33,781 bases of DNA, from NCBI GenBank assembly GCA_020850775.1, contig JADZEA010000015.1, forward strand, positions 1 through 33,781, written 5' to 3'. Under the pieces are notes generated by a model. The model was not told the DNA's origin. It did not search any database and was given only the letters and a program-made list of their open reading frames with translations. Below, piece by piece: positions 23,999 to 32,519 of this stretch. The number at the start of each line of letters is the position of its first letter. Position 1 is the stretch's first letter. The stretch comes from a bacterium (GTDB lineage Bacteria; CLD3). The position numbers and the translations under genes were made by a program.

Positions 23999-26407
23999 TT
24001 ACAGAGCTACTTTTCGTAAGAGTGTTTCTGTTTCCCAAAGATTAGCTTTACCTTTGCCAAAAAAGTTCAAAAATATTTTTGGCATTAAATCTCGCCAGCC
24101 AACCCAAGTATGCCCGTCATTGTTTTCAAAATACTTGTAAGGAATATTTTTTCTGTAAAGTGCTTCTGCCATAATTCTGTTCACATAAATCAGGCTTTCA
24201 AAACGTCCACAAGTTATGATAGCTTTTGAGTCAATATTTTTGCTTGAAGTTGTAAATTTTTTAATAAAACTATGGATTTCAGGAAAGTTTTGATTGTACC
24301 ACTCAAAGCCTTCAACATCCATAAAAAATGAACCGGATTGGCTGACAACTTTGCCAAAAACTTCGTTGTGATTTTCAAGAAGGTAAAGCGCCAAAAGTCC
24401 GCCAAAACTTGCTCCGATTGTACACACATTTTCGCGGGTGTCTAAAATTTTTGCGTGTTTTTTAGCTTCTTCAATGAGTTCGTAAGCAATGAACCTTGCG
24501 TAAACCGGATTTATTGCGTACTCAAACCGTCTGTCCTGAGGTTTCGTGAAAACTGCAATCACAGGTTCAACGCATTCTGCAGAAATCATGTTGTCAAGCA
24601 CGTTTTTCATTGAAGAATAATTTAAATAATCGTAACCATCGTGAAAAATCAAAATTGGTAAAGCTGTTTCTTCCATCCCGTAAGGAGTGTAAATTTTGAA
24701 TTGTCTCTCATCTTTCATTAATTTACTTTTGAAAACAACTGTTTTTAGAGAACCAACCTCTTTTTGTGAGGGAAGTTTTACAAACTCAGGTTCTTTGTAA
24801 TCAAGAGTTGTCATCACTGATTTTGGACCAAAAGGAGCCGTGCAAGTATGAGAATTGTAAGGGTCTAAAATCATTTTTTCTTGTTCGCCTTTTCCTAAAT
24901 CCAAAGCAAAACGATACTCAAGCCTTGATTCTGCCTGAAACTCAAAAGGATAGTAAAAAATACCTGTGTTTTTAAACTGGTAAAAAACATTATCTTCGCC
25001 GTTTGCTCCAAGCCCGCTTTCAAGGTAAACAGATTTTATTTTTCCTGTCGGGTCGTAGTAAAGAAAAGTTGTAACGTGTTTGTCTTTTAGTGGAAGTTGG
25101 TTTTCAGCAATGAAAGAGGCGATAATTTTCCCGATTTCTTCAGAACGAATTTCGCTTAGGTGGTCAACTCTTTGCAACAATTCAACAAGCAAAGGTGAAG
25201 TGTGTCTGATGATTAGATTTTGGAAATTTTTGTGTTGCCAGCTTGGGAAAAGTTCTTCACCTGCACGTTTTTTCGTTAAAGTTCCATCTTTTTGGAAAAT
25301 GTAAAGGTAGTCAGTTTCACCAAAAGCGACGTATTTTTGCTCGGAAGAATTTGCCTCTTCGTCAATTTTATTTTCAATGTAAAGGTAAGCATTTTTTTCA
25401 AGTGAGAGACAAGTATGAGTGCTGAAACGGTTGGAAATATTTACAAGAACATCAGGATTTTTGAGGTTCATTTTTTGGATTGTTTCAGGAAGCAGCTGAA
25501 TATTTTTAATAATTTCAAAGCCGTTGTCATAAAATTCAAGGTGTTCGGTGTTGAGCTTGGTAGCAAGATGTTCATTGTACAAAATCATTTTATCGCAAAG
25601 AATTTCTGCGCCTGCTCCGACTGTAAAAAAATTTGTTCCGCGGTTCAGTGCTTCAATGAAAGCATCCCGCAAATCAAAAAACCTCAAACGGTTCATCAAA
25701 ACAGAAATGTTGCCATCAAAAATAAAAATTGAATTCGCTGTAAGTATCCGTTCAATCAAAATTTTACGTTTATTTTTGTAAACTTCATTTTCTTTAACTT
25801 TTGAGTAGTCAAAAAAATGTTCATCAATTTCATTAACGGTTCTAACCATTTTTTCATCGTAGGCAATTATGTTTTCAAGTGTGTTTTGGACTTGAGAGCA
25901 GAAAAAACCTTTTTCCATTTCATCAGGAGTTGCGAGGTTTTCTTTTTTGTCAAGGTTAAAACTCAGGATTTCGGATAAAGTAATTTTTGGGTAAAACTTA
26001 CGAAGAAGCCTGATTTGTTTCCAGTAAGTTTCGTTCAAACCTTTATTTTTTGTTCTGTAAAAGATTTTAATTTTTTTAATGGTTTCTTGTTTTTCGTGAT
26101 AAAGTTTGTAGAGTTCAGGGCATTTTTTCTTGAAAGTTTCAAACATATTGTAGCTTGAAAGATTTTGAATGTTTACATCGTAGCCATTTTCGTCATAGAT
26201 TGAGGGAATGCCAATTTCATTAAAGACTTTTTTTATGTGTGATTCGCTAAACTCGGAAGTTCGCCACGCAGAAGTGATTAACAAAACTTTTTTATTTTTA
26301 CGAACTTTTGGGTCTGAATGGTTAGAAGAGTTGAGAAGAGTTTTAAAACTTCGGATGAATTTATCGTAGTCGTCTCCGCTTCCTTTACAAATTATTTTAC
26401 CTTTCAT
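23999..26407 (-). CDS. fusion of a degenerate S51-like domain with an esterase
   Basis: An 802-residue protein of two parts. Residues ~1-385 resemble the peptidase S51/cyanophycinase class: VLLITSAWRTSEFSES, then NSIFIFDGNISVLMNRLR, then FFTVGAGAEILCDKMI. In active members the last segment reads G-T-S-A-G-A with the nucleophilic Ser; here that Ser is Gly (G264), so peptidase activity is probably lost. Residues ~441-530 look like the N-terminal beta-sandwich of enterochelin-esterase-like proteins. Residues ~555-785 are an alpha/beta-hydrolase esterase, with ILIFHDGYDY, the GASFGG elbow (S667) and GHTW (H766). No signal peptide is seen, so it is probably cytoplasmic. It lies between the permuted ATP-grasp gene and paralogue A. 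Confidence 0.8.
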   Translation of the reverse strand: MKGKIICKGSGDDYDKFIRSFKTLLNSSNHSDPKVRKNKKVLLITSAWRTSEFSESHIKKVFNEIGIPSIYDENGYDVNIQNLSSYNMFETFKKKCPELYKLYHEKQETIKKIKIFYRTKNKGLNETYWKQIRLLRKFYPKITLSEILSFNLDKKENLATPDEMEKGFFCSQVQNTLENIIAYDEKMVRTVNEIDEHFFDYSKVKENEVYKNKRKILIERILTANSIFIFDGNISVLMNRLRFFDLRDAFIEALNRGTNFFTVGAGAEILCDKMILYNEHLATKLNTEHLEFYDNGFEIIKNIQLLPETIQKMNLKNPDVLVNISNRFSTHTCLSLEKNAYLYIENKIDEEANSSEQKYVAFGETDYLYIFQKDGTLTKKRAGEELFPSWQHKNFQNLIIRHTSPLLVELLQRVDHLSEIRSEEIGKIIASFIAENQLPLKDKHVTTFLYYDPTGKIKSVYLESGLGANGEDNVFYQFKNTGIFYYPFEFQAESRLEYRFALDLGKGEQEKMILDPYNSHTCTAPFGPKSVMTTLDYKEPEFVKLPSQKEVGSLKTVVFKSKLMKDERQFKIYTPYGMEETALPILIFHDGYDYLNYSSMKNVLDNMISAECVEPVIAVFTKPQDRRFEYAINPVYARFIAYELIEEAKKHAKILDTRENVCTIGASFGGLLALYLLENHNEVFGKVVSQSGSFFMDVEGFEWYNQNFPEIHSFIKKFTTSSKNIDSKAIITCGRFESLIYVNRIMAEALYRKNIPYKYFENNDGHTWVGWRDLMPKIFLNFFGKGKANLWETETLLRKVAL

Positions 26408-26450
26408 ACTTTTCCGCTAATTTTTTACCTGCTATTTTTTTAAAAAAACT

Positions 26451-26478
26451 CCTTCAAGGCTTTTGAAAACCTTGAAGG
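26451..26478 (-). terminator. intrinsic terminator after the permuted ATP-grasp gene
   Basis: CCTTCAAGG (26451-26459) and CCTTGAAGG (26470-26478) form a 9-bp perfect stem with a 10-nt loop. On the minus strand it is followed by AGTTTTTTT. It lies 18 nt after the stop of the permuted ATP-grasp gene and 43 nt before the start of the S51-like/esterase fusion, so it either ends a one-gene transcript or lowers read-through into the rest of the locus. Confidence 0.8.
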
Positions 26479-26496
26479 GTTGGTTATTTTTACGAA

Positions 26497-27840
26497 CTAT
26501 CTCAAGTAGTCATCATCAATATTTGTAAGGATTTCAGCTCCCTGGTGTGTGTTAATCACGTTTGTCAGCGAACCGCGAACAAGTGTTCCAGCGTACTCAC
26601 CTAAAATTATCAGGTTTCCTAAAACAATGTTTACAGTCTCAATGCTAACGTTTCCATCTTTGTAGTAAGGACATTTTATTGTTTCGTGAGGGTAGTAATC
26701 TTGAACAACCCAGGGAATTGCACGAATTTCTTCACGGGTTGGAAGTTGTTTTCCCATTGATTCCCGCCCGACAATCACTCCGTAACCGCCGTAACCTTCT
26801 GAACACTTGATGACTTTATCCATTAAATTTGCCATCACTTCGTCGTAGTTTTCATCTGTTAGAAGCATTGTGTTTGGAAAAACTTCTGAAAGTAAAGTCA
26901 GTTCTTTTTTGGTCAGCAGGTTTTTGTACTTTGTCGGGATTTCAGCGATTAATGCTTTTGAATTTCCCAAAGCGTCTGAAAAAGGCGGAACTACACACAA
27001 ATCCTGGTTTTCGTAGGCAGAAGCAAGGGCTTCAAGTTCTTTTGGGTCGTGTTTAGCGATTTCCGACATCAAAAATCCTCTGAAAATCACGTCAATTTGA
27101 GTTCCGTTTTCATCGTAAACTTTTCCATCTCTGTACTGAAGTTTTACAGGGTCAACTACAACAGCGTTGTAACCTTGTTTGCGGAAGTAGTTTGCTTGAA
27201 CAAAAGCGATAAAATCTTCGTGGTCTTCAGCAAAAACTCCAACTCCAATTGTTTTTGGTTTGCAGCCAAATTGTGTTTCGTAAGCGTCAACAATTGAATG
27301 AAGGCATTTTTGTTTTTGTTTGTGCCAGTTAATTTTTGACCAGTCGTCATTTTGGGTAAAGAGTTCTTTGTAAAGTTTTGTTTGGTTTCGTGCCATGCAG
27401 GAAACAGCAAAATCATTGTCCCAAATTCCGCCCGGATTTTCAGGGTTACACTCAAGAACACGTAAATTTTTGTAAGAAGGTGAGTAAATCACGTCCAAAC
27501 GAACGTGTCTGATTAAACGTCCGGATTTTGGAGTAACTTTGATAAGTCTGCGTTGAAATTCACTAAAATCAAAGGTGTCTTTTCCATCGTTAAGGTCTTT
27601 GTGCCTTTGAGCAACGACTTTTTCAAAGATTTTGAAAAGAGTTTCGCTTGTGCTTTTAAAGTAATCGTATTTTTCGCCGGTAACCTGATAAAAGCCGTGA
27701 ATGTGTTTTGTAAGTGGAAAAGGCGTAACCCCACTTTCCTGTAATTCTTGTTGAAGGTAATAATTGTAAGAATCAATTTCGTAACGCACTTGTGCAGGAT
27801 GGTTTTTGGCATTTATTAAAGCCTGTCTAAAATCAAACAT
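26497..27840 (-). CDS. circularly permuted ATP-grasp-like ligase
   Basis: A 447-residue protein that I place in the circularly permuted ATP-grasp/glutathionylspermidine-synthase-like group. RHVRLDVIY (111-119) with D116 and VLECNPENPGG (128-138) with E130 and N132 match the metal- and substrate-binding segment that comes early in these proteins. VIKCSEGYGGYGV (343-355), with K345 and a Gly-rich loop, fits the ATP-binding hairpin that comes late. VQDYYPHE (379-386) and GEYAGTLVRGS complete the core. Family members join glutathione or other peptides to amines or act in uncharacterised operons. It heads the locus and is followed by a terminator. The assignment to this group is confident; the reaction is not known. 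Confidence 0.72.
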   Translation of the reverse strand: MFDFRQALINAKNHPAQVRYEIDSYNYYLQQELQESGVTPFPLTKHIHGFYQVTGEKYDYFKSTSETLFKIFEKVVAQRHKDLNDGKDTFDFSEFQRRLIKVTPKSGRLIRHVRLDVIYSPSYKNLRVLECNPENPGGIWDNDFAVSCMARNQTKLYKELFTQNDDWSKINWHKQKQKCLHSIVDAYETQFGCKPKTIGVGVFAEDHEDFIAFVQANYFRKQGYNAVVVDPVKLQYRDGKVYDENGTQIDVIFRGFLMSEIAKHDPKELEALASAYENQDLCVVPPFSDALGNSKALIAEIPTKYKNLLTKKELTLLSEVFPNTMLLTDENYDEVMANLMDKVIKCSEGYGGYGVIVGRESMGKQLPTREEIRAIPWVVQDYYPHETIKCPYYKDGNVSIETVNIVLGNLIILGEYAGTLVRGSLTNVINTHQGAEILTNIDDDYLR

Positions 27841-28108
27841 TCCTTTTCTCCTAAAATTAAAAACAAAATTTTCAATGCTAAAAAGTTAATCAATAGCTTG
27901 ATAAAATCAAATTCTTTTTAAGTGTGGAACTTAATTTGTGTTTTCCAAATAATTTTACACCTTGGTTTAAGTCTGAAAATAAGCAAAATCGCTTTGAGAA
28001 GACCAAACTTCCTTTTTAAGGAAAATTTTAGTTTGAAGCTAAACAAGATTTCTCTAAAAATCCTTTATTTTTTTTCTTATTTTTAGTGAAATAATCTCAA
28101 GGGAAAAA
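27841..28108. promoter_or_regulatory. divergent intergenic region, permuted ATP-grasp gene/valS
   Basis: This 268-nt AT-rich gap must hold promoters for both directions. A nested inverted repeat lies at about 28004-28035 (CAAACT ... AGTTTG enclosing TTCCTT/AAGGAA), and might fold in the valS leader. There is no T-box-like TGGNACC element, so tRNA-dependent control of valS by that mechanism is not supported. No reading frame with a credible start was found. AAGGG precedes the valS ATG. Confidence 0.35.
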
Positions 28109-30715
28109 ATGGCACTTTCAAAAACTTACAATCCTTCAGAAGTTGAAGGCAAAATCTACGAGAAGTGGGAAAAATCTGGTTTTTTCAAAGGTAAAGTCAA
28201 TTTAAACAAAAAACCTTACTCAATTGTCATTCCGCCTCCAAACGTTACGGGAATGCTGACGATGGGACACATTTTAAACAACACAATTCAAGATATTTTG
28301 ATTCGTTTTCACAGAATGAAGGGCTACGAAACCTGTTGGGTTCCGGGAACAGACCACGCTTCAATCGCGACAGAAGCAAAAGTTACGCAAATGCTTTCAG
28401 AACAAGGAATTGATAAATTTCAAATCGGACGTGAAAAATTTCTTGAACACGCTTACGTCTGGAAAGAAAAATACGGTGGAATCATCATCAAACAGCTTCG
28501 TTCACTCGGAACTTCCTGCGATTGGGAACGCGAACGCTTCACGATGGATGAAAAATACTACCAGGCTGTGGTTGATGTTTTTGTTGACCTTTACGACGAA
28601 GGAAAAATCTACAAAGGCTTCAGAATGGTCAACTGGTGTCCTGTTTCAAAGTCTGCAATTTCTGATGAGGAAGTGATTTTTCAGGAAGTTCAGGGAAAAC
28701 TTTACTACTTAAAATATCCCGTCAAAGGCTCGGATGAATTTATCACTGTTGCCACAACAAGACCTGAAACAATGCTTGGAGATACAGGAATTGCCATAAA
28801 TCCTGACGATGAAAGACACAAACATTTGATTGGCAAAACTGTGGTTTTGCCGATTGTAAACAGAGAAATAAAAATTATTGCTGATTTTCACGTTCAGGCA
28901 GAATTTGGAACCGGTTTCGTTAAAGTTACTCCTGCTCACGACCCGAACGATTACGAAATTGGAAAACGGCACAATCTTGAGTTCATCAATATTTTTAACG
29001 AAGACGCAACTCTAAACTCCAACGTTCCCGAAGAATTTGTTGGATTAGAACGTTACAAAGCAAGAAAACTCGTTGTTAAAAAATTTGAAGAACTTGGTTT
29101 ACTTGCAAAAATTGAAGACTACACTCACAAAGTTGGCTACTCTGAACGCGGAAAAGTTCCGATTGAACCTTACATTTCCGAGCAGTGGTTTATGAAAATG
29201 GAAGAACTCGTAAAACCAGCGATTGAAGCTGTAAAAAATGAAGAAATTCATTTTTACCCGAAACATTGGGAAAAAACCTACTTTCATTGGATGGAAAACA
29301 TCAAAGACTGGTGCATTTCAAGGCAACTTTGGTGGGGACACAGAATTCCGGTTTGGACTTGCAAACAAACAAACGAAGTTAAGGCTTTCAAATTCAATCC
29401 AAACGAAAATCCGGAAACCAAAAAACAAGGAACCTGGGAACAGGATTCAGACGTTTTGGATACCTGGTCAAGTTCCTGGCTTTGGTCTTTTGCCGTTTGG
29501 GAAACGGAGGAAGAACTAAAATATTTTCACCCGACAAACGCACTTGTAACGGGACCGGACATCATTTTCTTTTGGGTTGCAAGAATGATTATCGCAGCGA
29601 AACACTTTCACAGTGAAATTCCTTTCAGAGACGTTTATTTTACGGGAATGATTTTGGATGAACAAGGGCGAAAAATGTCCAAATCGCTTGGAAATTCTCC
29701 AAATCCATTAGACGTAATCGCTGAGTACGGAGCAGACGCTTTGAGGTTTACAATCACAAGACTTTCACCACTTGGACAAAGTATTCTTTACTCAAACGAA
29801 AAATGTGAGCTTGGCAGAACTTTTGCGAACAAGATTTGGAACGCGGCACGCTTTCTTTTGATGCAGAGGGAAAAATTTGAGAACTTGCAAAGTTCTGATT
29901 TTCAACCGACAAAACTTGAGGACAGGTGGATTTTTTCAAGGCTTCACAAAACGATTAGTCAGGTTGAAAATTTTATTGGCGAGTTTAATTTTGTAGAAGC
30001 TGTAAAGTGTTGTTATGAATTCATTTGGAATGATTTTTGTGATTGGTACATTGAGATGATTAAGTCAAGGCTTTACGACGAAAATGCAGGAAAAGAAGCA
30101 CTTGCACTTGCAATTGAAGTTTTTGATTCTGCGATGAAACTGCTTCATCCTTTTATGCCTTTTGTAACCGAAGAAATTTGGCAAAACATCCGCAAACGAG
30201 AAGAAACAGAGGCAATTATGGTTTCAGAGTTTCCTGTTTTTGATAAAAATTTTGTTTCTGCTGAAGTTGAAAATTCAGTTGAAACGCTGAAATCAGTGAT
30301 TGCAACAATCCGAAACATTCGCGGGAATTACAAAATTCCACCTTCGCAAGCGATTGACGTGATTTTGAAAACGAATTTGCAAACACTCAGGAACAATGAA
30401 AATTACCTGAAATCGCTTGCAAAAATTAACAATCTTACTTTTGTTGAAAATGCAGCAAAAAATGAGCATTTTGCTTCGGCTTTTGCGGGAAACATTGAAG
30501 TTTTAGTTTCGCTTGAAGGTTTGATTGATTTTGAAAAGGAAAAAGAAAAAGCGAGGCAGGAGATTGAACGGCTTGAAAAACAGCTTGAAGGTGTAAAATT
30601 AAAGCTTTCAAATGAAAAATTTATAAGTTCTGCACCAGAAAATATTGTTGAAAACGAAAGGAAAAAACTTTTAGATTGGGCGGAAAAGATTGCAAAACTT
30701 AGAGTAAATTTATAA
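28109..30715 (+). CDS. valS: valyl-tRNA synthetase
   Basis: Class I aminoacyl-tRNA synthetase of 868 residues. The HIGH-type motif is GHIL in PPPNVTGMLTMGHI, followed by the WVPGTDHASIATEAKV segment typical of ValRS. The editing domain includes TVATTRPETMLGDTGIA and TPAHDPNDYEIG. DWCISRQLWWGHRIPVW and the KMSKS loop (GRKMSKSLGNSPNPLD) complete the catalytic core. The anticodon-binding region follows. The C-terminal ~65 residues form the usual coiled-coil arm (EKARQEIERLEKQLEGVK). The ATG is preceded by CAAGGG. Complete, with no sign of damage. Confidence 0.97.
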   Translation: MALSKTYNPSEVEGKIYEKWEKSGFFKGKVNLNKKPYSIVIPPPNVTGMLTMGHILNNTIQDILIRFHRMKGYETCWVPGTDHASIATEAKVTQMLSEQGIDKFQIGREKFLEHAYVWKEKYGGIIIKQLRSLGTSCDWERERFTMDEKYYQAVVDVFVDLYDEGKIYKGFRMVNWCPVSKSAISDEEVIFQEVQGKLYYLKYPVKGSDEFITVATTRPETMLGDTGIAINPDDERHKHLIGKTVVLPIVNREIKIIADFHVQAEFGTGFVKVTPAHDPNDYEIGKRHNLEFINIFNEDATLNSNVPEEFVGLERYKARKLVVKKFEELGLLAKIEDYTHKVGYSERGKVPIEPYISEQWFMKMEELVKPAIEAVKNEEIHFYPKHWEKTYFHWMENIKDWCISRQLWWGHRIPVWTCKQTNEVKAFKFNPNENPETKKQGTWEQDSDVLDTWSSSWLWSFAVWETEEELKYFHPTNALVTGPDIIFFWVARMIIAAKHFHSEIPFRDVYFTGMILDEQGRKMSKSLGNSPNPLDVIAEYGADALRFTITRLSPLGQSILYSNEKCELGRTFANKIWNAARFLLMQREKFENLQSSDFQPTKLEDRWIFSRLHKTISQVENFIGEFNFVEAVKCCYEFIWNDFCDWYIEMIKSRLYDENAGKEALALAIEVFDSAMKLLHPFMPFVTEEIWQNIRKREETEAIMVSEFPVFDKNFVSAEVENSVETLKSVIATIRNIRGNYKIPPSQAIDVILKTNLQTLRNNENYLKSLAKINNLTFVENAAKNEHFASAFAGNIEVLVSLEGLIDFEKEKEKARQEIERLEKQLEGVKLKLSNEKFISSAPENIVENERKKLLDWAEKIAKLRVNL

Positions 30716-30787
30716 ATTATTTTTTTTATGGAATTTAAAGGCAAAAAATTATCTTATTTTAAGGTATGACTTTTAAGGAGAAGTAAC

Positions 30788-32053
30788 TTGTTGAAAAAAC
30801 ACACACTTTTGGTTGTTGATGACGAAGCAGATATTTTAGAGCTTGTTAAAGATGTTTTTGAAGCAGAAGGATGCTACAACGTTATTACCGCACAAAATGG
30901 AAATGAGGCTTTAGAATTGGCTGACAAGCACAAAATTAGTTTGATTTTAACAGACCAAAGAATGCCGGGAATGTTAGGAATTGAGCTTCTTGAACAAATG
31001 AAAATCAAGTATCCAAACACAATCCGAATTTTAATGACAGGAGTTGTTGATGTAAACAGTGCAATTCAGGCGATTAACAGAGGTGAAGTTTACAAATACA
31101 TCATAAAACCTTGGGACATTGTTGTTTTACGAAACACAGTAAAAAGAGCGGTTGAGCATTTTGAATTGATTGAGGAAACGAAACAACTTCAGGAGGACGT
31201 TAAAAGAGCAAATCTTGAACTTGAAAAAAAAGTTAGAGAACGAACTCAAGAGCTTGAAGGTTACTTAGCAAAACTTACTGAAACAAACCATGAACTTGGT
31301 AAAGCAAACAAGAAAATCTCCGATTCTTACAGTGCTTTAGCTCAGGCTGAGAAACTTTCTTCACTTGGTTTGATGGCAGGAACAATTGCTCACGACATCA
31401 AAAATCCACTTTCAATAATTTCAGGGCAAACACAAATTCTAAAAATGACACTTCCCGAAGAAAGCCCGATGCAAAATGGTCTTAACTCAATAATGAACCA
31501 GGTTTCACGAATTACAACACTCGTTGAAAGCATCAAAAATTTTGCGAGAAAAAGCCCGGACACGCACTCACACGGAGTTAGCATTCAAGAAGTTTTGAGT
31601 GAATGTTTTATTTTGACAGGAAAACTGCTAAAAGTAAACAATGTTCAATTAACCGAAAGTTATTCTCCAAATTTACCTAAAATTTATGGTAATAAAACTA
31701 AGCTTGAACAAGTTTTTATGAACTTAATCCAAAACGCTGCTCAATCAATGGAAAGGCAAAGCGATAGTTCAATCTCAATTCGTTGCTTTGAAGAAAATGA
31801 AAACCTTGTAGTTGAAGTTACCGATTCCGGTCCCGGAATGCCGGAAGAAGTGCAAAAATCAATTTTCAATCCATTTTTTACCACAAAAGCAGAAGGGCAG
31901 GGAACAGGTTTGGGACTTGCGATTTGTGAAAAAATCATTGAAGAACACAGAGGTAAAATTAAAGTTGAAAGTAAGATAGGTTTTGGAACAAAGTTCGTAA
32001 TTACAATTCCGATAGACCATTCTAAAATTATAACAGAGCAAAATACAGATTGA
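30788..32053 (+). CDS. receiver-histidine kinase hybrid
   Basis: A 421-residue signalling protein without membrane segments. The N-terminal receiver domain (about 6-125) has D11 and D12, the phosphoacceptor D56 (LTDQRMPG), T84 and K107. A coiled-coil linker spans about 126-190. The HisKA domain has H202 in AHDIKNPLSI. The ATPase domain has NLIQNAAQSM, DSGPGMPEEV and GTGLGLAI. Input therefore comes through the receiver, from another kinase, and output passes to a further response regulator. The obvious candidate is the stand-alone receiver protein 73 nt downstream. The start is TTG at 30788 with AGGAG 7 nt upstream. The sensed signal is unknown. Confidence 0.9.
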   Translation: MLKKHTLLVVDDEADILELVKDVFEAEGCYNVITAQNGNEALELADKHKISLILTDQRMPGMLGIELLEQMKIKYPNTIRILMTGVVDVNSAIQAINRGEVYKYIIKPWDIVVLRNTVKRAVEHFELIEETKQLQEDVKRANLELEKKVRERTQELEGYLAKLTETNHELGKANKKISDSYSALAQAEKLSSLGLMAGTIAHDIKNPLSIISGQTQILKMTLPEESPMQNGLNSIMNQVSRITTLVESIKNFARKSPDTHSHGVSIQEVLSECFILTGKLLKVNNVQLTESYSPNLPKIYGNKTKLEQVFMNLIQNAAQSMERQSDSSISIRCFEENENLVVEVTDSGPGMPEEVQKSIFNPFFTTKAEGQGTGLGLAICEKIIEEHRGKIKVESKIGFGTKFVITIPIDHSKIITEQNTD

Positions 32054-32126
32054 TTTTGATTACAGATAAGATTATTTTGTTTAAAGTTTAAAAGCATTTT
32101 TATGTAAAAAAAGGTTAAAAAATTTT

Positions 32127-32519
32127 ATGGTAAAAAATATAAAAATTCTGGTAATAGACGATGATAAAGGCATCAGGCAAATTTTACAACAGTTTTTAGA
32201 AGAACAATGTGGTTATTTTGTTGATTTAGCAAACGATGGAGCCAGCGGACTTGAATTGTTTAAAAATGGAAAGTATGATTTGTCAATTGTAGATATTAGA
32301 ATGCCTGGAATGGATGGAATTGAATTTTTAGGAAAAGTTAAAATTTTTGACCCAAATGCTATCGTAATTATGATGACCGGAGTCCCAAACGGCGATTCAA
32401 TGCTTGAAACAATGTTTAATGACGGCTACACTTACATTGCAAAGCCACTTTCTTTCAAACGACTTAAAAATGTAATTGAAAAAGCAATTGAAACAAGAAA
32501 GCAAAATCTTGCAAAATAA
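32127..32519 (+). CDS. stand-alone response-regulator receiver protein
   Basis: A 130-residue protein made only of a receiver domain. It has the acidic pocket D11-D12-D13 (VIDDDKG), phosphoacceptor D56 in VDIRMPGMDG, a Thr in MMTGVPN and the Lys in YIAKPLS. With no output domain it would act by phosphotransfer or by protein contact, as CheY or Spo0F-like proteins do. It lies 73 nt after the hybrid histidine kinase and is probably its partner. The ribosome binding site is weak (AAGG about 10 nt before the ATG). The amidohydrolase ATG follows its stop codon directly. Confidence 0.9.
   Translation: MVKNIKILVIDDDKGIRQILQQFLEEQCGYFVDLANDGASGLELFKNGKYDLSIVDIRMPGMDGIEFLGKVKIFDPNAIVIMMTGVPNGDSMLETMFNDGYTYIAKPLSFKRLKNVIEKAIETRKQNLAK

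Noticed and set aside
14976-28061. Similar short strings TTTCACTCTAAAAA (14977), TTTCTCTAAAAA (28049) and TTTCACTCAAAAAA (7457) upstream of three genes as a shared promoter motif
   Set aside because: The strings are short, A/T-dominated and at different distances from the start codons; chance in such AT-rich DNA is a good enough explanation.
27841-28108. T-box riboswitch for valS
   Set aside because: No TGGNACC-type element or stem arrangement was found; the leader holds only a modest nested inverted repeat.
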